Shown here piece after piece: positions 48,914-60,890 of a stretch of 64,000 bases of DNA (positions are counted from its first letter, which is position 1; the number at the start of each line of letters is the position of its first letter). A program made the position numbers and the translations under genes. This DNA is from Leptasterias polaris. Lineage: Eukaryota; Echinodermata; Asteroidea; Forcipulatida; Asteriidae. Below the pieces are notes generated by a model. The model was not told the DNA's origin. It ran no database searches and saw only the letters and a list, made by a program, of their open reading frames with translations. The stretch spans positions 1,302,001 through 1,366,000 of the forward strand of contig JAZGTN010000009.1 in assembly GCA_037783415.1 (NCBI GenBank), read 5' to 3'.

Positions 48914-49606
48914 AGTAACGTAAAGCTGTGTTTATTGCGTAGTCATCATTTTATTTATTTATTTTATTTTAAGATTTTTAGCCTATACAGGATACAAAAA
49001 TCAGCACAACAGCTGTATACATTATGGTCCTGTGTATTAAAAAACAGAAAAAGGAAAAACATTACTTTAAAAAAATACAAACAGTCCGAGTAAAAAGATT
49101 TTACAATTAGAAAAAGAAGAACAAGAGGATTAAAATATACTTAAAAATCATAAATGTTTACATCTTCACGAATTTGCAATTTTACCGTTTTAGAATTACT
49201 GGTTCAGTTAAGCGCAATTTCATGTTTTGCCTCTGGCAATAATGTTTGCATTCGAATAGAGCATGAATAATGCTATTAGAAAAATTTCAATCATTGTCAA
49301 TCATGAAAGTGTGCACTTTACAAATGTCATTAAGCAACCCTCGATAAAGAAAGGAAAAAAGCTGTGACAGCTTCACAGAAACCGTAATTCTAATCAGTAA
49401 ATCCACTTGCGAACAGCAGTGTCACCGGGTGAAAATGAGTCCCCTGCGTTTCACATGAAAGTAAACTCCCATGATGCATCAGAGGTTGTCGTCTGACCTT
49501 ATCACGGTCTACAGACGCCTATTATCATGTTATACTAAAAATCCTGATGTAACAGAAAATCTACTCGATTGGCGAGCAGACATGACGTGAGCGTAACATG
49601 TAAACC

Positions 49607-49652
49607 ATGACCCTTCTTCTTTACATACTCGTTGTTATATCTGGTTTTTACG
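49607..49652 (+). other. Possible signal-peptide first exon
   Basis: ATG in context AAACCATGA opens MTLLLYILVVISGFY, a short hydrophobic run like a secretory signal, then meets donor TTTACG|GTAAGG in phase 1, the usual phase after signal-peptide exons. A phase-compatible exon could be 52715-52758. Without further exons this is speculative. Confidence 0.3.
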
Positions 49653-50982
49653 GTAAGGAATGGAGTACAAAATATTTCACGCTGGAAGAGCTGTTGCGTC
49701 TGGAAAACCACGCCGTATGACGACTACATTATCGGGGGAAACATTGCAAGTGAGTTTGATCCGTTTGTCGTTCTTTGCCCGCACAGATCTTACAACCCGT
49801 ACTCCATGCCGAGTGTTTAAATCGACCTTTACGCAAAAGGGGTTAACTTAATGCTCGAGAACAACGAAAAATTCGTAAACGGGTGAGATATCTTGCGCCT
49901 TTATTATGTGATACTGACTTGAACTGCTTGTCTATAGAATGATCGCTCTTGGTGTGCGATATTTGCATGTTCGTGGATATTGCGGGATTCTTTTTGTATA
50001 ATACATGTATGGTCTATGGACGTCGGTGACCATCAACTCAGTGGCTGTTTAGAATCGCTTCCATTTCCTTATTGCCCATAGTAATGTTCCGCATTAGATT
50101 ATAGACCTTTGTCAGAAAATAGATGGTTTTATTGTATGGTGAAAGGGATTTATTGCATTATCTAAACCCATTAAAAGTTCAATGTGATGCGATTCTGTAG
50201 TTTAATTACACTGCCGATAATTTAAAACGATTGTCACAACCCACAACACAATATTAGCAAAGCTAGACTCGTACAAACAATACACAAATCACTGTCATTT
50301 CAATGCATACCAAGGCACCTCGCCGTATCATGAGTTTGTTAGTTTAAATTTCATCATTTTTTAACGAAATGCAACCTTTTTTTTACCAATATATTATGGA
50401 AAAAACAGGTCTGATATTGGTGACGGGCTGAAGTTAAATCCCATGGGGAATCCGCGTGTATAGTTTTCTGTTGTTGAATGTCATACCCATAATGTAACGG
50501 TTAAAGCAATGGGGAAACACATACTATAACAACGCCTATAACTTGACAATGTAATCATTTGTAGTACTGGTGAAATAAATGCACTATTGTAGTTCGTTGA
50601 ACTGACGGGTTTTTTCTTCTTCGTTTCTTTTATTAAAAAAAATGAAATGGTATACTTGTGAATACAGCTGAAAAGAAGCGTTTATACCGTGACTTGGAGA
50701 TTCGAATTAACCACGCTCTCAAAAGTTTGTACATTGTTGTTTTCTTTTCTGTTCTTCTTCCATTTTTCACTTTTTAAGGCCAGTCGGCAACCATTTTATG
50801 CCGTTTACAGTAATGTAATGGGCGACTGTATTTCCAATGTTATGTGCTCCTCAGAAGTGGTTTTTGAACAAACTCTATGAGCAATTAAACCGCCGATAAT
50901 GTTGGCTTGTAAAACTTGTATAAGGCCCCCAACTGTTCCCGATGGTGTAAGACCAATTCAAATGTTTCCACACTGGATTCTC

Positions 50983-51131
50983 GGCCCAATTTCACAAAGC
51001 ACTAAGATTCATCTTAAAGATGAGTTGTCAATATCACCATAGTGATTTGTATTGTGACATCACACTTTGCTTAGCAACTTAGAGTGATAAACTCTTAAGA
51101 TCAATCTAAAAATGTTTTGTTCAAATCGGCC
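50983..51131. mobile_element. MITE family A
   Basis: Ends 'GGCCCAATTTCACAAAGCAC' and 'TGTTCAAATCGGCC'; the interior 'TAAGATTCATCTTAAAGATG' and 'GTATTGTGACATCACACTTT' matches 12997-13143. Confidence 0.8.
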
Positions 51132-51329
51132 ACGCGTTTACATTTGTAAGGCATAACTATTGTACCACACAGGGTAACAGAAAATATTGTATGATTGGCG
51201 TATGTGCAAATATTTCAATAATAGTCTCGATGCAATCTTTTAAATATTTTCTACGAGTCATCTCTTCTAGCTTGCCCAGACTGTTTGTTTTTAATCGTCC
51301 TTGGATATTTTACTGTAATATAATAGTAA

Positions 51330-51415
51330 GCTTGCGGGTACAACCGTGTGTAAAATCTCCTTTGGGGGGAGTGTTGGCTCTGAAAAGAGCCGGTGTGGTT
51401 TACTGTTTATAGTTA
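51330..51415 (-). mobile_element. Penelope-like element fragment (hairpin block)
   Basis: 'CTTGCGGGTACAACCGTGTG', 'GGGGGGAGTGTTGGCTCTG' and 'AAAAGAGCCGGTGTGGTTTA' contain the hairpin GGCTC...GAGCC. The same order occurs at 56876-57005 followed by ribozyme-like sequence. The assignment to Penelope-like elements rests on the linked motif at 55.4 kb. Confidence 0.4.
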
Positions 51416-52714
51416 TTTCTTATTTTGCACGCCATGCAGAGTTTCAAACCGCACCACTTGTATTTTTACTGTATCATGATGATACCTCCCGCATCAACCT
51501 TGCCTTGCTGTGTACTAATTATTTTTACATTCTCTGTAATATCCTTGTATCATGTATTGTCTCGTACAATTTTATTTTTGTTATATTAATGAATGTTTGT
51601 ATTTGCTACGCACCTTTGACAAACAGTGTTTCACTGAAAGGTTTTCCCAGGATAAACAAGAAATAAATAAATGAATGAATATTATTTTAATATTCTGAAA
51701 CACTGTTGGTCTTTAAGACACCCGGCCGCACAGCGACGGTGCTATAGAAACAAATATATATTTTAAAATGTATTCGAAAAAAAAAAAAATTAAATACAAA
51801 TGTTTTGTTAGCATTAGGGGCCACATAAGAGTAAAAGCCTTAGGCTGGATTGTATTTTAAACCTTTTTGTAATTTTGTAATTTTGTGTGGAAAGTTTCAA
51901 TTTAGTTTAAAATAAGAGTTGGTCGCATAGGGTTAAACCAAGCATGCACAAATTTATTTTGTTGGAATAATGTAAAATGTGTTACTTTTTGCATGACAAT
52001 TACGGCCGGTCTGATATTTCCCGGAAGCAAGTGGAGGTAATCCCCTCCATGCCCCCTGGGCCATTGCCTTGGTGCCCCCTTGAAATGTTCCAGTAAGCTT
52101 TATAAGAGTTCCCTGATAGAGGTGCCTATATTATTTACTATAAGGGAAAACTGCCCGCACTTAAGAACCAAGTGCCATGTGCAATTACCATCAGACCCAA
52201 AGTAATCTAAGTAACGTAGTAAACATTATTATGCTCTCCGTTCCCCCCCAAAAAAAAAAAAAAATTAAGTCTCAAAACTCACTTCCTGATTTTTATCATG
52301 TTTTTTCTGTCACTGAAAGGTATAACATGAATTTCAACATTTGATTCGTAAATGATGAATAATTTCACAAGATGGCCTTTGAAACCTAGCCAAATTGCGA
52401 CATAGTTCATGTGACGTTCCAGTCGGCGCAAGACCAACATAACTTCCCGCTTAAAAAACCCCCAAACTAGCCTGGTTTCACTCTCTTCTTTAAGCAAATT
52501 ACTAACACAACTGTCAAATTTCCTATCCGCATGCTATGGCTAAAATTGGAGTCCTATAATCAGTTCCTATGAGGGGGTAAAGGTGTCGTACCGGTTGTGC
52601 ATTCCAAATTCCCGCCAAATTCCTTGGTACTCCGAAGTCAAAATGTGATAATGACCGGGTACGGGGAAGTGGTAAACCAATGATTGGCAAATTTTGTCTG
52701 GTTGGTCTTTGCAG

Positions 52715-52758
52715 GAGCTATCGACACCGGACTCGCTTCAGTGGGACCCTTTCAAAAG
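52715..52758 (+). other. Possible 44-nt exon
   Basis: Acceptor TTGGTCTTTGCAG|GAGCT and donor CAAAAG|GTAAGT are both near consensus. All three frames are open. In phase 1 it would read AIDTGLASVGPFQK after the signal-peptide exon at 49607. Small size makes chance likely. Confidence 0.25.
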
Positions 52759-53264
52759 GTAAGTCTTTATGTCATTTGTTCATTTTAGATAAAGTGTCAG
52801 TTTGTATTTTGTTAGGAAATCTGTGGGAGAGTTGGAATGTACAAAACTTCAACCGCCTGCCTCTGCTTCATTGAGTCTCTTTTAACTATTATTCTATAAG
52901 TTCAATAGACCTTCTTAATATTAAATGTATGTACGTTTTGTAATATGGAAATAAATGTCCAGTTGAATTGAAATTGAATTGAATTGAAAGGTAGGCTAGT
53001 TCATAGACCATACGGTAAAGCTATCGCTGTACAAATAGAACAAGGCAGGCTCTTGTCTTTGTCGATATCTGAAAATGAAAAATGGGCGATTTTGCCTAAT
53101 TCTAGAAAGAAAAAACCCATTCGTGTAATATGATTAAAGATAAAGTAGGCCCTAATTTGATTTATCTGAATGAACAAAGGGTGCATATAAGATTTATTAC
53201 CTGATTCTGAATTGTTACAAACATGGGGTGTCTGGAATGGATGGTGAATGATAAACTGCATCGA

Positions 53265-53405
53265 AAAAGAGTCAAATGCCACTGTGTTGGGGGCGACTTT
53301 GCTATGGGAAATGTTTGCAGGGGCGATTTGCAGGGGCGATTTGTAGAGGGCGACTTTACTTGGGGGCAATTTTTGCAGGGGCGATTTGTAGAGTTGCTTG
53401 GGGCG
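53265..53405. repeat. Degenerate GGGGCGATTTGYAG repeat
   Basis: Four to six related words 'GGGGCGACTTT', 'GGGGCGATTTGCAG' and 'GGGGCGATTTGTAGAG' in 140 bp. A plus-strand frame through it is repeat-driven. Confidence 0.6.
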
Positions 53406-53718
53406 ACTGTGATTGGGGGAGTGGGTAAGAGAGAAGACTGGCCTCAGCCCTGTGGTATATTTTTGTCTGACATTATTTTAGGATGCGATATTATTTTTCT
53501 CGCGCTGTTTTTTCTTCGTCTGACAATTTGCAAAAATATTGTTTGATTGTAGATTGGTTGGTAAATAACAAACTGTTCTAAAACTGTATTTCACCGACAA
53601 TGAAAGATTTACACGCTCAAATGTGTTAAGATAAACACCTAATTATCAAATTATTTTGACGTAGTAAACTGGGGGTGGGGTGGCAGGCCTAGGATTACAC
53701 GAAGGCCATGGGGGCCAT

Positions 53719-53806
53719 GGCCTCTGTTGCCCCTTGTCTTGGCCTCTGTTGCCCCTTGTCTTGGCTTCCGTGGCCCCTTGTCTTGGCCTCCGTGGCCCCT
53801 TGAAAA
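53719..53806. repeat. 22-bp tandem repeat, four copies
   Basis: Units of GGCCTCTGTTGCCCCTTGTC plus TT start at 53719, 53741, 53763 and 53785, with a few substitutions. Confidence 0.85.
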
Positions 53807-54189
53807 GTTTCCCATAGACTTTAAGATTTTTAAAATGAAAGTGCTCTTTGCCAAAATTGCTATTTTCTAGACTTTGGCAGTTAAGTGTTTCAGACGGGAA
53901 TTCGTCTCTGGAGGATTATTATTGGTGGTATAAACTTCATCATGAACATGTAATCCTGTGTTTTGCCTATAAAAACTGCGAGAATAATGCTATCAAATTA
54001 CACCATTAAACGCATCTGCAGGGATGGCTGTTGCAGACAGTCTAAATGAAAACTCGCTGTTGCACTCACCCTTATCAAAAGACATTTTTTTAATATAATA
54101 TCTTCTTGAAGTTATTTCTTCTTCTGAGGGTTTCCCAACCGAGTTTTAGTGCAATCTACATATTTCAGTGGAAGGATAAGCTGCTTAAA

Positions 54190-54800
54190 GCACATGTGTA
54201 TCATCGGTAATTGTCAAGGACCAGTATTCACACTTGATGTGATTCAACATGTATACATGAGATAACAAACCTGTGAAAGTTTCAAGAATCACGAGAAAAA
54301 AGTGGGGGGAAAACTATATGTTTTTACTGTTTTCAAACGTTGAGTGTTTGACTCATGAGATCAAAACTAATTGTTTTTACTCATTTCTCAAAAACTATAG
54401 CATTTCAAGCAAAAATATTTGAAAGGTAGTTTCCCACCATGACCATCTTTATACCATGTAAGTTATGCGTGAATCTGTGAACATTTATATTTTTACTCTT
54501 ACCAATGTTACAAACACTGTGTGTGTACAACATTGGTAAGATTGAAAATATAAATGTTCACAGATTTGCAGATAACTTATGGTATAAAGATGGTCATGGT
54601 GCAAAATTTCCTTGAAATAGTTTTTCTTGAAATGCAATAGTTTTTTTAAGGAAATGAGTAAAACAAAAGTCTTTATCCTGCAGGATAAAATCCGATGTTT
54701 GAAAAACGTTGAAACACATAATGGGGTTTTCTCATGACTCCGACGACCGATTGAGCTCAAACTTTCACAGTTTTGTTATTTCATGTATATGTTGGGTTGT
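54190..54800. repeat. Family D repeats in large inverted arrangement
   Basis: The left arm (about 54190-54520) reads '...CTATAGCATTTCAAGCAAAA', 'TTTCCCACCATGACCATCTT', 'CTTACCAATGTTACAAACAC'. The right arm (54528-54800) is its reverse, 'GTACAACATTGGTAAGATTG', 'AAAGATGGTCATGGTGCAAA', 'CTTGAAATGCAATAGTTTTT'. Arms are about 270-330 bp with almost no spacer. Confidence 0.75.
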
Positions 54801-55369
54801 ACACACCATTTAAGCAAAAAATAATAATTAAAAAAAAAGGGGAAAACCCCCAAAACAGCTAAGAACTTAACAACTATGCTTACAAAGTTAAGGTTAACGA
54901 CTAGTATTAATACTAAGCCACATGTACTATATGATCGGTATCCTGTTTTTCTCATTTTTAACATGAAACTATTTTATCTCTGGAGTCTAGCTAAGGTTAC
55001 AGTATATGACCTTCAGGGATTGGTAAACAATGGCATTGGGGTAAATTATTCACAAAGCTGAACAGGCTGAACGAAGTTTCTCAGACAAGTTAATTTATTC
55101 CCGTTGGCGTTGATTTCATGACAAAGCACAAACAATATTTGAGTAAACAAATAAATAAAGTAGTTATTAACTAAATAATATATATATGTGACATTTTACT
55201 GTCAGCTACAGTTCGGGTGTATTATCTGAATTGCTCACTGGTAACTTTTATCGTTGGTGTTTTTTGTTGTTGAATTGTAAATTGAATGCACTTTGTTGTT
55301 GTTGCAAATGAGCATTTTGTAATGTTTGAAACTTTTCATCATGGTGTGGATTATAAGAAAAACTATAGT

Positions 55370-55500
55370 AGTAAACATGCAGATACAACGGTACCGGTCT
55401 CGACGTTTCAAACAGTATATACTCTGCTCGTCTTCAGGAGAACGCAGCGCCGGAAGACGAGCAGAGTAAGTATCAAAACGTCTTCTCAGAACCAGCACTT
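55370..55500 (-). ncRNA. Hammerhead-ribozyme-like motif of a Penelope-like element
   Basis: On the minus strand: CTGAAGA (55437-55431) fits the CUGANGA core box. A loop region follows with GAGCAG/CTGTTT arms, then GAAACGTC (55409-55402), giving the GAAA box and a GUC cleavage triplet around a self-complementary ACGU. Flanks CGtTCTC / GAGAcCG can pair as stem I. An extra C sits between the first box and stem II, so the fit is not perfect. A second, worn inverted copy (GGAAGACGAGCAGAGTAAG... AAAACGTC) lies at 55453-55490. Hammerheads with tiny stem III are known in Penelope-like elements. Confidence 0.4.
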
Positions 55501-56475
55501 CTCCTAAACGAGTGTTTATACATGTTGAACCAGCAAGTTTACTATCACCATAATTTTTGAAATTAGCGTTTTGTCGGCCACCTTCATTAAATCCGTCTGC
55601 GGCATTTCCTGGTGAGTAACTAATCAATTGTTCGGAATGATTTGACGTCTTGTGTAGTATCAATTTTTTTAAACAGTGATTCTGTTCTAGGAGAAAGGGA
55701 GGTTTTTGTGTGGAATATCCGGGCCAATTAAGTTTAAGGACTGGTATAATTCAGGCATATCACAATACATACACAAATATACAGACAAAAGTATAAAATT
55801 TATACCCCCCACCCCAATATGTACAGCAAGAAATGCAAAAACTAATTTACGATTAAAAAATTACAAGAACAAATACAAGGCAAAGCAAAAACGCACAAAA
55901 AGCCGGGACCACAGAAAATTTTGCGGCCAGCTGTGTGGTTGGTACCCGCTGTCATCTTGCTAATCGTGGATGGATTCGATTTTTCTTTTTCTTTTCTCCT
56001 TTCTTAACCATAGACAACTTATTCAGCTGAAACTTACTGTGTTTTACAAGCTTTCATGTTAGGTAATATAGCCATGGATAAGTGGTATAAAAAGTTAAAA
56101 TAAATTATTGTCAGGATACCGCCGTGGTGTCCATTTGTGAAAGCTGTGGGCAGAGATGCGGTTGGGTACCTGCTGTCACCTCTGAACGTGGATGAATTAA
56201 AAATCTTTAGAACCTAAGGGTCATGTCACACGGGGCAAATTACAGGCAAATGCAGTTCCAGGCAATCTCCAAGAAGAAGAAGCATTCACATTTGAATGTT
56301 AAAATACATTTATTGGGGATCGTAAGACATTGTTTGAAAAATTACTCATGTGCAACCAAAGTGGTCCTGTAGCATGCACTGCAGTAGGTTGCCTCCAAGT
56401 TTCCTGCAAACGTTGCCTCGTAGGACAAGACCCCAAGACAATGAATAATGGTATATTGTTCAACACCTCAACTAA

Positions 56476-56705
56476 TATAGATAGTTCCCAGTAGACGCCA
56501 TCTTTACGGGCAAATTGCATTTTGGCTTGCAGGCGCGTCAAGCGCTCTAATTATTAACGCAGCCGCGTCGTTCACTAACCAATCATGCAATGAGTTTTGT
56601 GAAATGTGCGCGTGCTGCACGCCGTTCTCACGCGTAACGCATGACTGTGTGTTCCAAATTGCCCGTAAAGATGGCCGATTTACGTCATACTGCAACCTAT
56701 CTATA
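56476..56705. mobile_element. 230-bp MITE, family C (copy 3, inverted)
   Basis: Starts 'TATAGATAGTTCCCAGTAGA' and ends 'CAACCTATCTATA', reverse orientation to the copies at 18725 and 45053. 'CACGCCGTTCTCACGCGTAA' is in the middle. Very high identity between copies indicates recent activity. Confidence 0.9.
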
Positions 56706-56875
56706 ACTAACAGTCATGTAATATGCATTATGTCATACGCTTCTTGCAAATAGTTTCCCTTGAGGCGGTATTTTACCCCTCCCCAATTTTGGTATTATTT
56801 TGACTTAGAATTTTCAGTCAACCCTCAGAAATCTGAGAAACGATTCATACATGAAATAAAGAGGAATTACAACTA

Positions 56876-57005
56876 GTAAACTTGTGGGTACAACCAGGTA
56901 TAGGATTCTCTTTTGAGAGGAGTGTTGGCTCCGGAAAGAGCCGGTAAGGTCTCAACATTTCCAACTGTTATAATACTGTGCTCGTCTTCTCCTGAAGACT
57001 TGTTA
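56876..57005 (-). mobile_element. Penelope-like element fragment with hairpin and decayed ribozyme region
   Basis: 'CTTGTGGGTACAACCAGGTA', 'GGAGTGTTGGCTCCGG', 'AAAGAGCCGGTAAGGTCTC', then 'CTGTGCTCGTCTTCTCCTGA'. The order links the hairpin block of 51330 with the ribozyme-like block of 55370, so all three are pieces of one family. Confidence 0.5.
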
Positions 57006-57009
57006 TCAT

Positions 57010-57185
57010 AGACCTTATGCATATGACGTCATTTGAGTAGGGCGCCCTCGCCTAGAGGTCAAAAGGAAGATGTTCATTGGCCAGTCCTGTGCGCCGCGCG
57101 TACAAAACAGCGCGTTTCCATTGTTTCATCATCAGTTTACCTCTAAGATGGCGGCTTGGTGACGTCTATTGGCGATTTTCTTCTT
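57010..57185 (+). promoter_or_regulatory. Cluster of CRE, CCAAT and YY1-type motifs
   Basis: TATGACGTCAT (CRE), 'TTCATTGGCCAGT' (inverted CCAAT), CpG-rich 'GCGCCGCGCG', 'TCTAAGATGGCGGCTTGG' (strong YY1-type site), then TGACGTC again. The ATG in the YY1 site meets a stop after four codons. It is either a promoter or part of a mobile element (the left side matches 42110-42170 in reverse). Confidence 0.35.
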
Positions 57186-57369
57186 GCAATACCTTAAATA
57201 AAAGCTTCTAACGTTCTCAAATCTAAAAGTATAGCTATATTATTACAAAAAATAGACCTAAATTTTGGTGTCTTATCAGCCAATAAAACCAACTTAGTAT
57301 CTTCAAGCTCAATAGAAAAAAAGTACCTGAACGTTTCTACCCAAATAAGTGTTTCATGAAATTATCGGA

Positions 57370-57550
57370 CAAAATGGTGGTTTTTGTTTGTTTGAGTGTT
57401 AAGTTCAGGTCCTCAAGAGTGCCGAGGCTGGCAGCACGTCAACGTGCCAGGGCACGGGTCGATCCAAGACTCCTACCGGCGGGACTATACCGCCTTCTCC
57501 CGGTCCAACCGATTGGATGCTTTTCCCCCATAATTACTATAACTCGTATA
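57370..57550. other. GC-rich segment, unassigned
   Basis: CpG-rich block with 'CCTACCGGCGGGACTATACC' in an AT-rich setting. Both strands have short open frames of unrecognised sequence. Confidence 0.3.
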
Positions 57551-58194
57551 ATAAGTTATTTATGACTGAACTTATGAATTGAGTTTGCCTCAAAGAGTTT
57601 GATTCCCTGTCCTCTAAGTGTCCGTAAATGCCATTTGTTCATCTGTAGGATTTTCTCACCATGATTTATTAATAATTGACATAATATAATCATCGATGTT
57701 ACTGGTTTGGTTCTGAATAATAACTGTTTTGCGTTTGCCACTTGTTCTTTTTCAAAGTCAACAATCTTGCATAATAAGTAATTTAAAAAATGTAAATTTT
57801 GGCCGAGTCATTTCTGACATTATCATTGATTAAAAAAAACAAATTCATTAAACATCTGATTTTGTTTATTGAAAGATTAATTTTGCTGAACTAAAAAGGT
57901 ACAAAACGTACAAAACCATCGGGGCATGTACCTAATTTTAAATCTGAAAGTTTTTAAATTATGATAAACTTGATAGCCTAAAAGTCTAATTGTCATAAGA
58001 TTTTTTTTTTTTTTACTCTTGGGGGAAAAAACATTTATTAATTTACACACACTCTCTTGCAAATTCTACTCGGACAAATTGTATGCCTGGTACTGTCGTT
58101 ATGTTTGCATGGGTTTTAAAAAACGTGCGGGATAATTAGGTATACGGTTGAGTGACCTTATATGTTAAACAACGTTTGGCAGTATTTTCCCAAG

Positions 58195-58925
58195 GTGTAT
58201 TTTAAAGGCAAAGTACACCTTTGGTTTCTGGAACCGTTCGATTGTTTTAATCCTATTTAAATATAGATAATATAATAAAACTAACCTGTGAAAATTTTGT
58301 TTCAAAAGGTGGAAGCGTTTTTGAGATATCGCCGAAAACCTGTCCACGCAGGAAGAATCATCCGTAATTGGAATACACAATCTGAGAAACGTTTCAAGAA
58401 GAAACGTTTATCATGTCAATTTTTTATTTATATTTTTAATTTTTTTAAATTCTCTTCTCTAAAACTACACATTCCTTAGAAGGGAATCGTTTCTAAATAT
58501 ATTATACATTATCAACAGCTGCAGTGCTTCTTACCAAGTAAGTTTTTATGATCATTAATTTGAGTAATTATCAACCTCTCTTTGAAGCACGTGGCCAACA
58601 TTGGTTTATCAAAGACGGTATGACTCAACATCATATAATTTTATGAAAATAATAACAAACTTGTGAAAGTTCAAGCTCAATCGGTCAATCGGGAGAAAAT
58701 AAGGGGGAACCCCTTTACGCTTTCACTGTTTTCAAACATCGGATTGGACTCAATTACAAGATCGCAGTGATTGTTTTACCAATTTCTTAAAACATATAGC
58801 ATTTCTATAGCATTTCAGGGAAAACTTCAAAGGAAGTTTTCCACCATGACCGTCTTTATCCAATGTTATGTGAGAAATTGGTGAACATTACAATTCCACT
58901 CTTTTTGTTATAATGCACACCCTTT
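58195..58925 (+). repeat. Dispersed repeats families E and D
   Basis: 58195-58400 is family E ('AAAGGCAAAGTACACCTTTG', 'GAGATATCGCCGAAAACCTG'). 58590-58925 is family D ('AACAAACTTGTGAAAGTTCA', 'TTTTCCACCATGACCGTCTT'). Confidence 0.7.
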
Positions 58926-59215
58926 TAAGACAAAAGCAATTTACAGAATAATTGAGGTGTGGTTTGTTGCCAAAAATAACTTACAAAATATGGAAGTTAT
59001 GCTACAACTGAAGTTTGACAATTAGGACCTGCTTAATACAAAAGGGAGCAGTTTAGATTAACCCCAAGTCTATTGGTAGACGCACAACCGTAGGATAGTA
59101 ACTATCTTCGGCTCAAAAAAGAAAGACGTGTGCTCGTTTCCTATAATGGCGCGCATTTTGGTTTGAGACCAAATTTTTTTATTGTTTAGTTTGTTGGTTT
59201 GTTCTTTACCTTTAC

Positions 59216-59317
59216 ACCATGTAACCAGTTACATCACAATGTTCACAAAATAACAAGGGAGCATGGACCATGTAACCATGCAGTTACATCACAATGTTCA
59301 CAAAATAACCAGAGTGC
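59216..59317. repeat. 51-bp tandem duplication
   Basis: 'ACCATGTAACCAGTTACATC' and 'ACAATGTTCACAAAATAAC' recur with period 51 (59216 and 59267), differing at a few positions. Confidence 0.8.
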
Positions 59318-59579
59318 CTGGACTTCCTACACGCACTATTTCTACACATCCCAATGGAAGAAAACATCTGAAACCTGAAACCTATCAGGGTTGTCAAAGC
59401 TTTCACTTTGTGAACAAAGCCAAATCAAAGGGTAATGCTAAGCATTGAATTCAACTTTGCAAAAACAAATAAAGAATTTTGAATACTTTGTTTTTTGCGT
59501 TGTGAGAGGGAAATAGATGGACATTATGCATGCAGGTCTTGAAGGCCTATACTGTTTTACTGTTACTCCAAAAAGCATG

Positions 59580-60385
59580 AATTTTAAAGGTATACAGGAT
59601 TGTTAGAGCTGACAAAATAGTCGCAAATAGCGTTCATGTTTTGTGTCATCAACCATTATACATGAAATAACAAACCTGTGAAAATTTGGGCTTAAATCGT
59701 TGAGTGAGTCAAGAGAAAATAGTGAATAGGCCTAACCATGTAAAATGTTTAGCATTGTAAACACATTGTCCTTAATTTTGGTTGCAACATGAAATCAGCA
59801 GTTGCGTTTTTTGTTTTTTAAATTTGTTCTTGTTAGGTTTTCAGATACAGTTTTCTCGAATATGACTTCATATCAGAGGGAAACATTTCACAGAAAAATT
59901 GAAAAATTTGTTCTGGTCTGAACTTCATATTATGAGAAGCTACTATAATTAAGCAACGATGTTTTTCTCCTAATTAATCCTATAGGCCCTATAGGATAAT
60001 ACCTGTAAAGGCATGGGGGAACTTTTGGCAATTACTCTACACAAGTTAAAGATCGTAAAAACTTACTTTGGTAAGGAGCTCTGAAGAGCTTTAATAGTGC
60101 AAAACATTGTGACTTGACTCCCTTTGAAGTAATGTAGTTTTAGAAGAGAGGTAATTTCACCCCAAACTTGAATCTGATAAAAGCTTCATGCATGAAGCCT
60201 TTCTAAGGCATCTGAGTGAAAGCACACAATTCTATGCAACAAGGGTATTTTTTTTTTCATTTTTCTTGCAAGTTCGATGACCAGTTGAGCCCAAATTTTT
60301 ACAGGTTGTTATTGAATGCATATGTTGGGATACACCAAGTGAGGATACTTATCTTTGACAATTACTAAAAGAGAACCCTGCCTAG
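59580..60385 (+). repeat. Dispersed repeats families F and H
   Basis: 59580-59950 matches 15640-15965 ('GTTAGAGCTGACAAAATAGT', 'AACAAACCTGTGAAAATTTG'). 60005-60385 matches 43240-43605 ('CACAATTCTATGCAACAAGG', 'CACCAAGTGAGGATACTTAT'). Confidence 0.7.
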
Positions 60386-60727
60386 GGATAATAAATACAT
60401 GATTGGTTTTAGAAGTTTAATTCATTTTCATCATCAGGTGTAAAAACAGCACAGTAGGCCCTATACAACAAACCTGTAAATTTTTCTACGAATTTTCTGG
60501 TTACATTTTGTGAAAACAACGGGGAATATTTTTCCCCTTCGATTTTGTACATTATCACTAGCTTATTTTGAACGCTACAATCGGAATAAGCAACTGTGAT
60601 CTTTGGGGGTACCTATTTGATTGCTATTTCAGAGGGGAATATTTTTCTGGAGGATTGGTACTGCTACTGGTATGAACTTTATAAATATTAAATTTAGTCA
60701 ACTTTCAAACTGGACTAACCCGCGTGC

Positions 60728-60890
60728 TCCAATTTCATAGTCATCCGAAATGATTGCTTAAACGGGACACCAGTCACAGAGAGTACATGTGACATGGTAT
60801 TTCGGCTGGTAACCTTATTCTGGTAAGCATAATTTTATTGTGCTTAATGGCTACTTTTTGTGCTTAAGCAGCTCCATGAACTGGGGCCCT
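60728..60890. mobile_element. MITE family B
   Basis: 'CTCCAATTTCATAGTCATCC', 'ACACCAGTCACAGAGAGTAC', 'CTGGTAACCTTATTCTGGTA', end 'CAGCTCCATGAACTGGGGCC'. Diverged but interior order matches 25154-25340. Confidence 0.7.
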
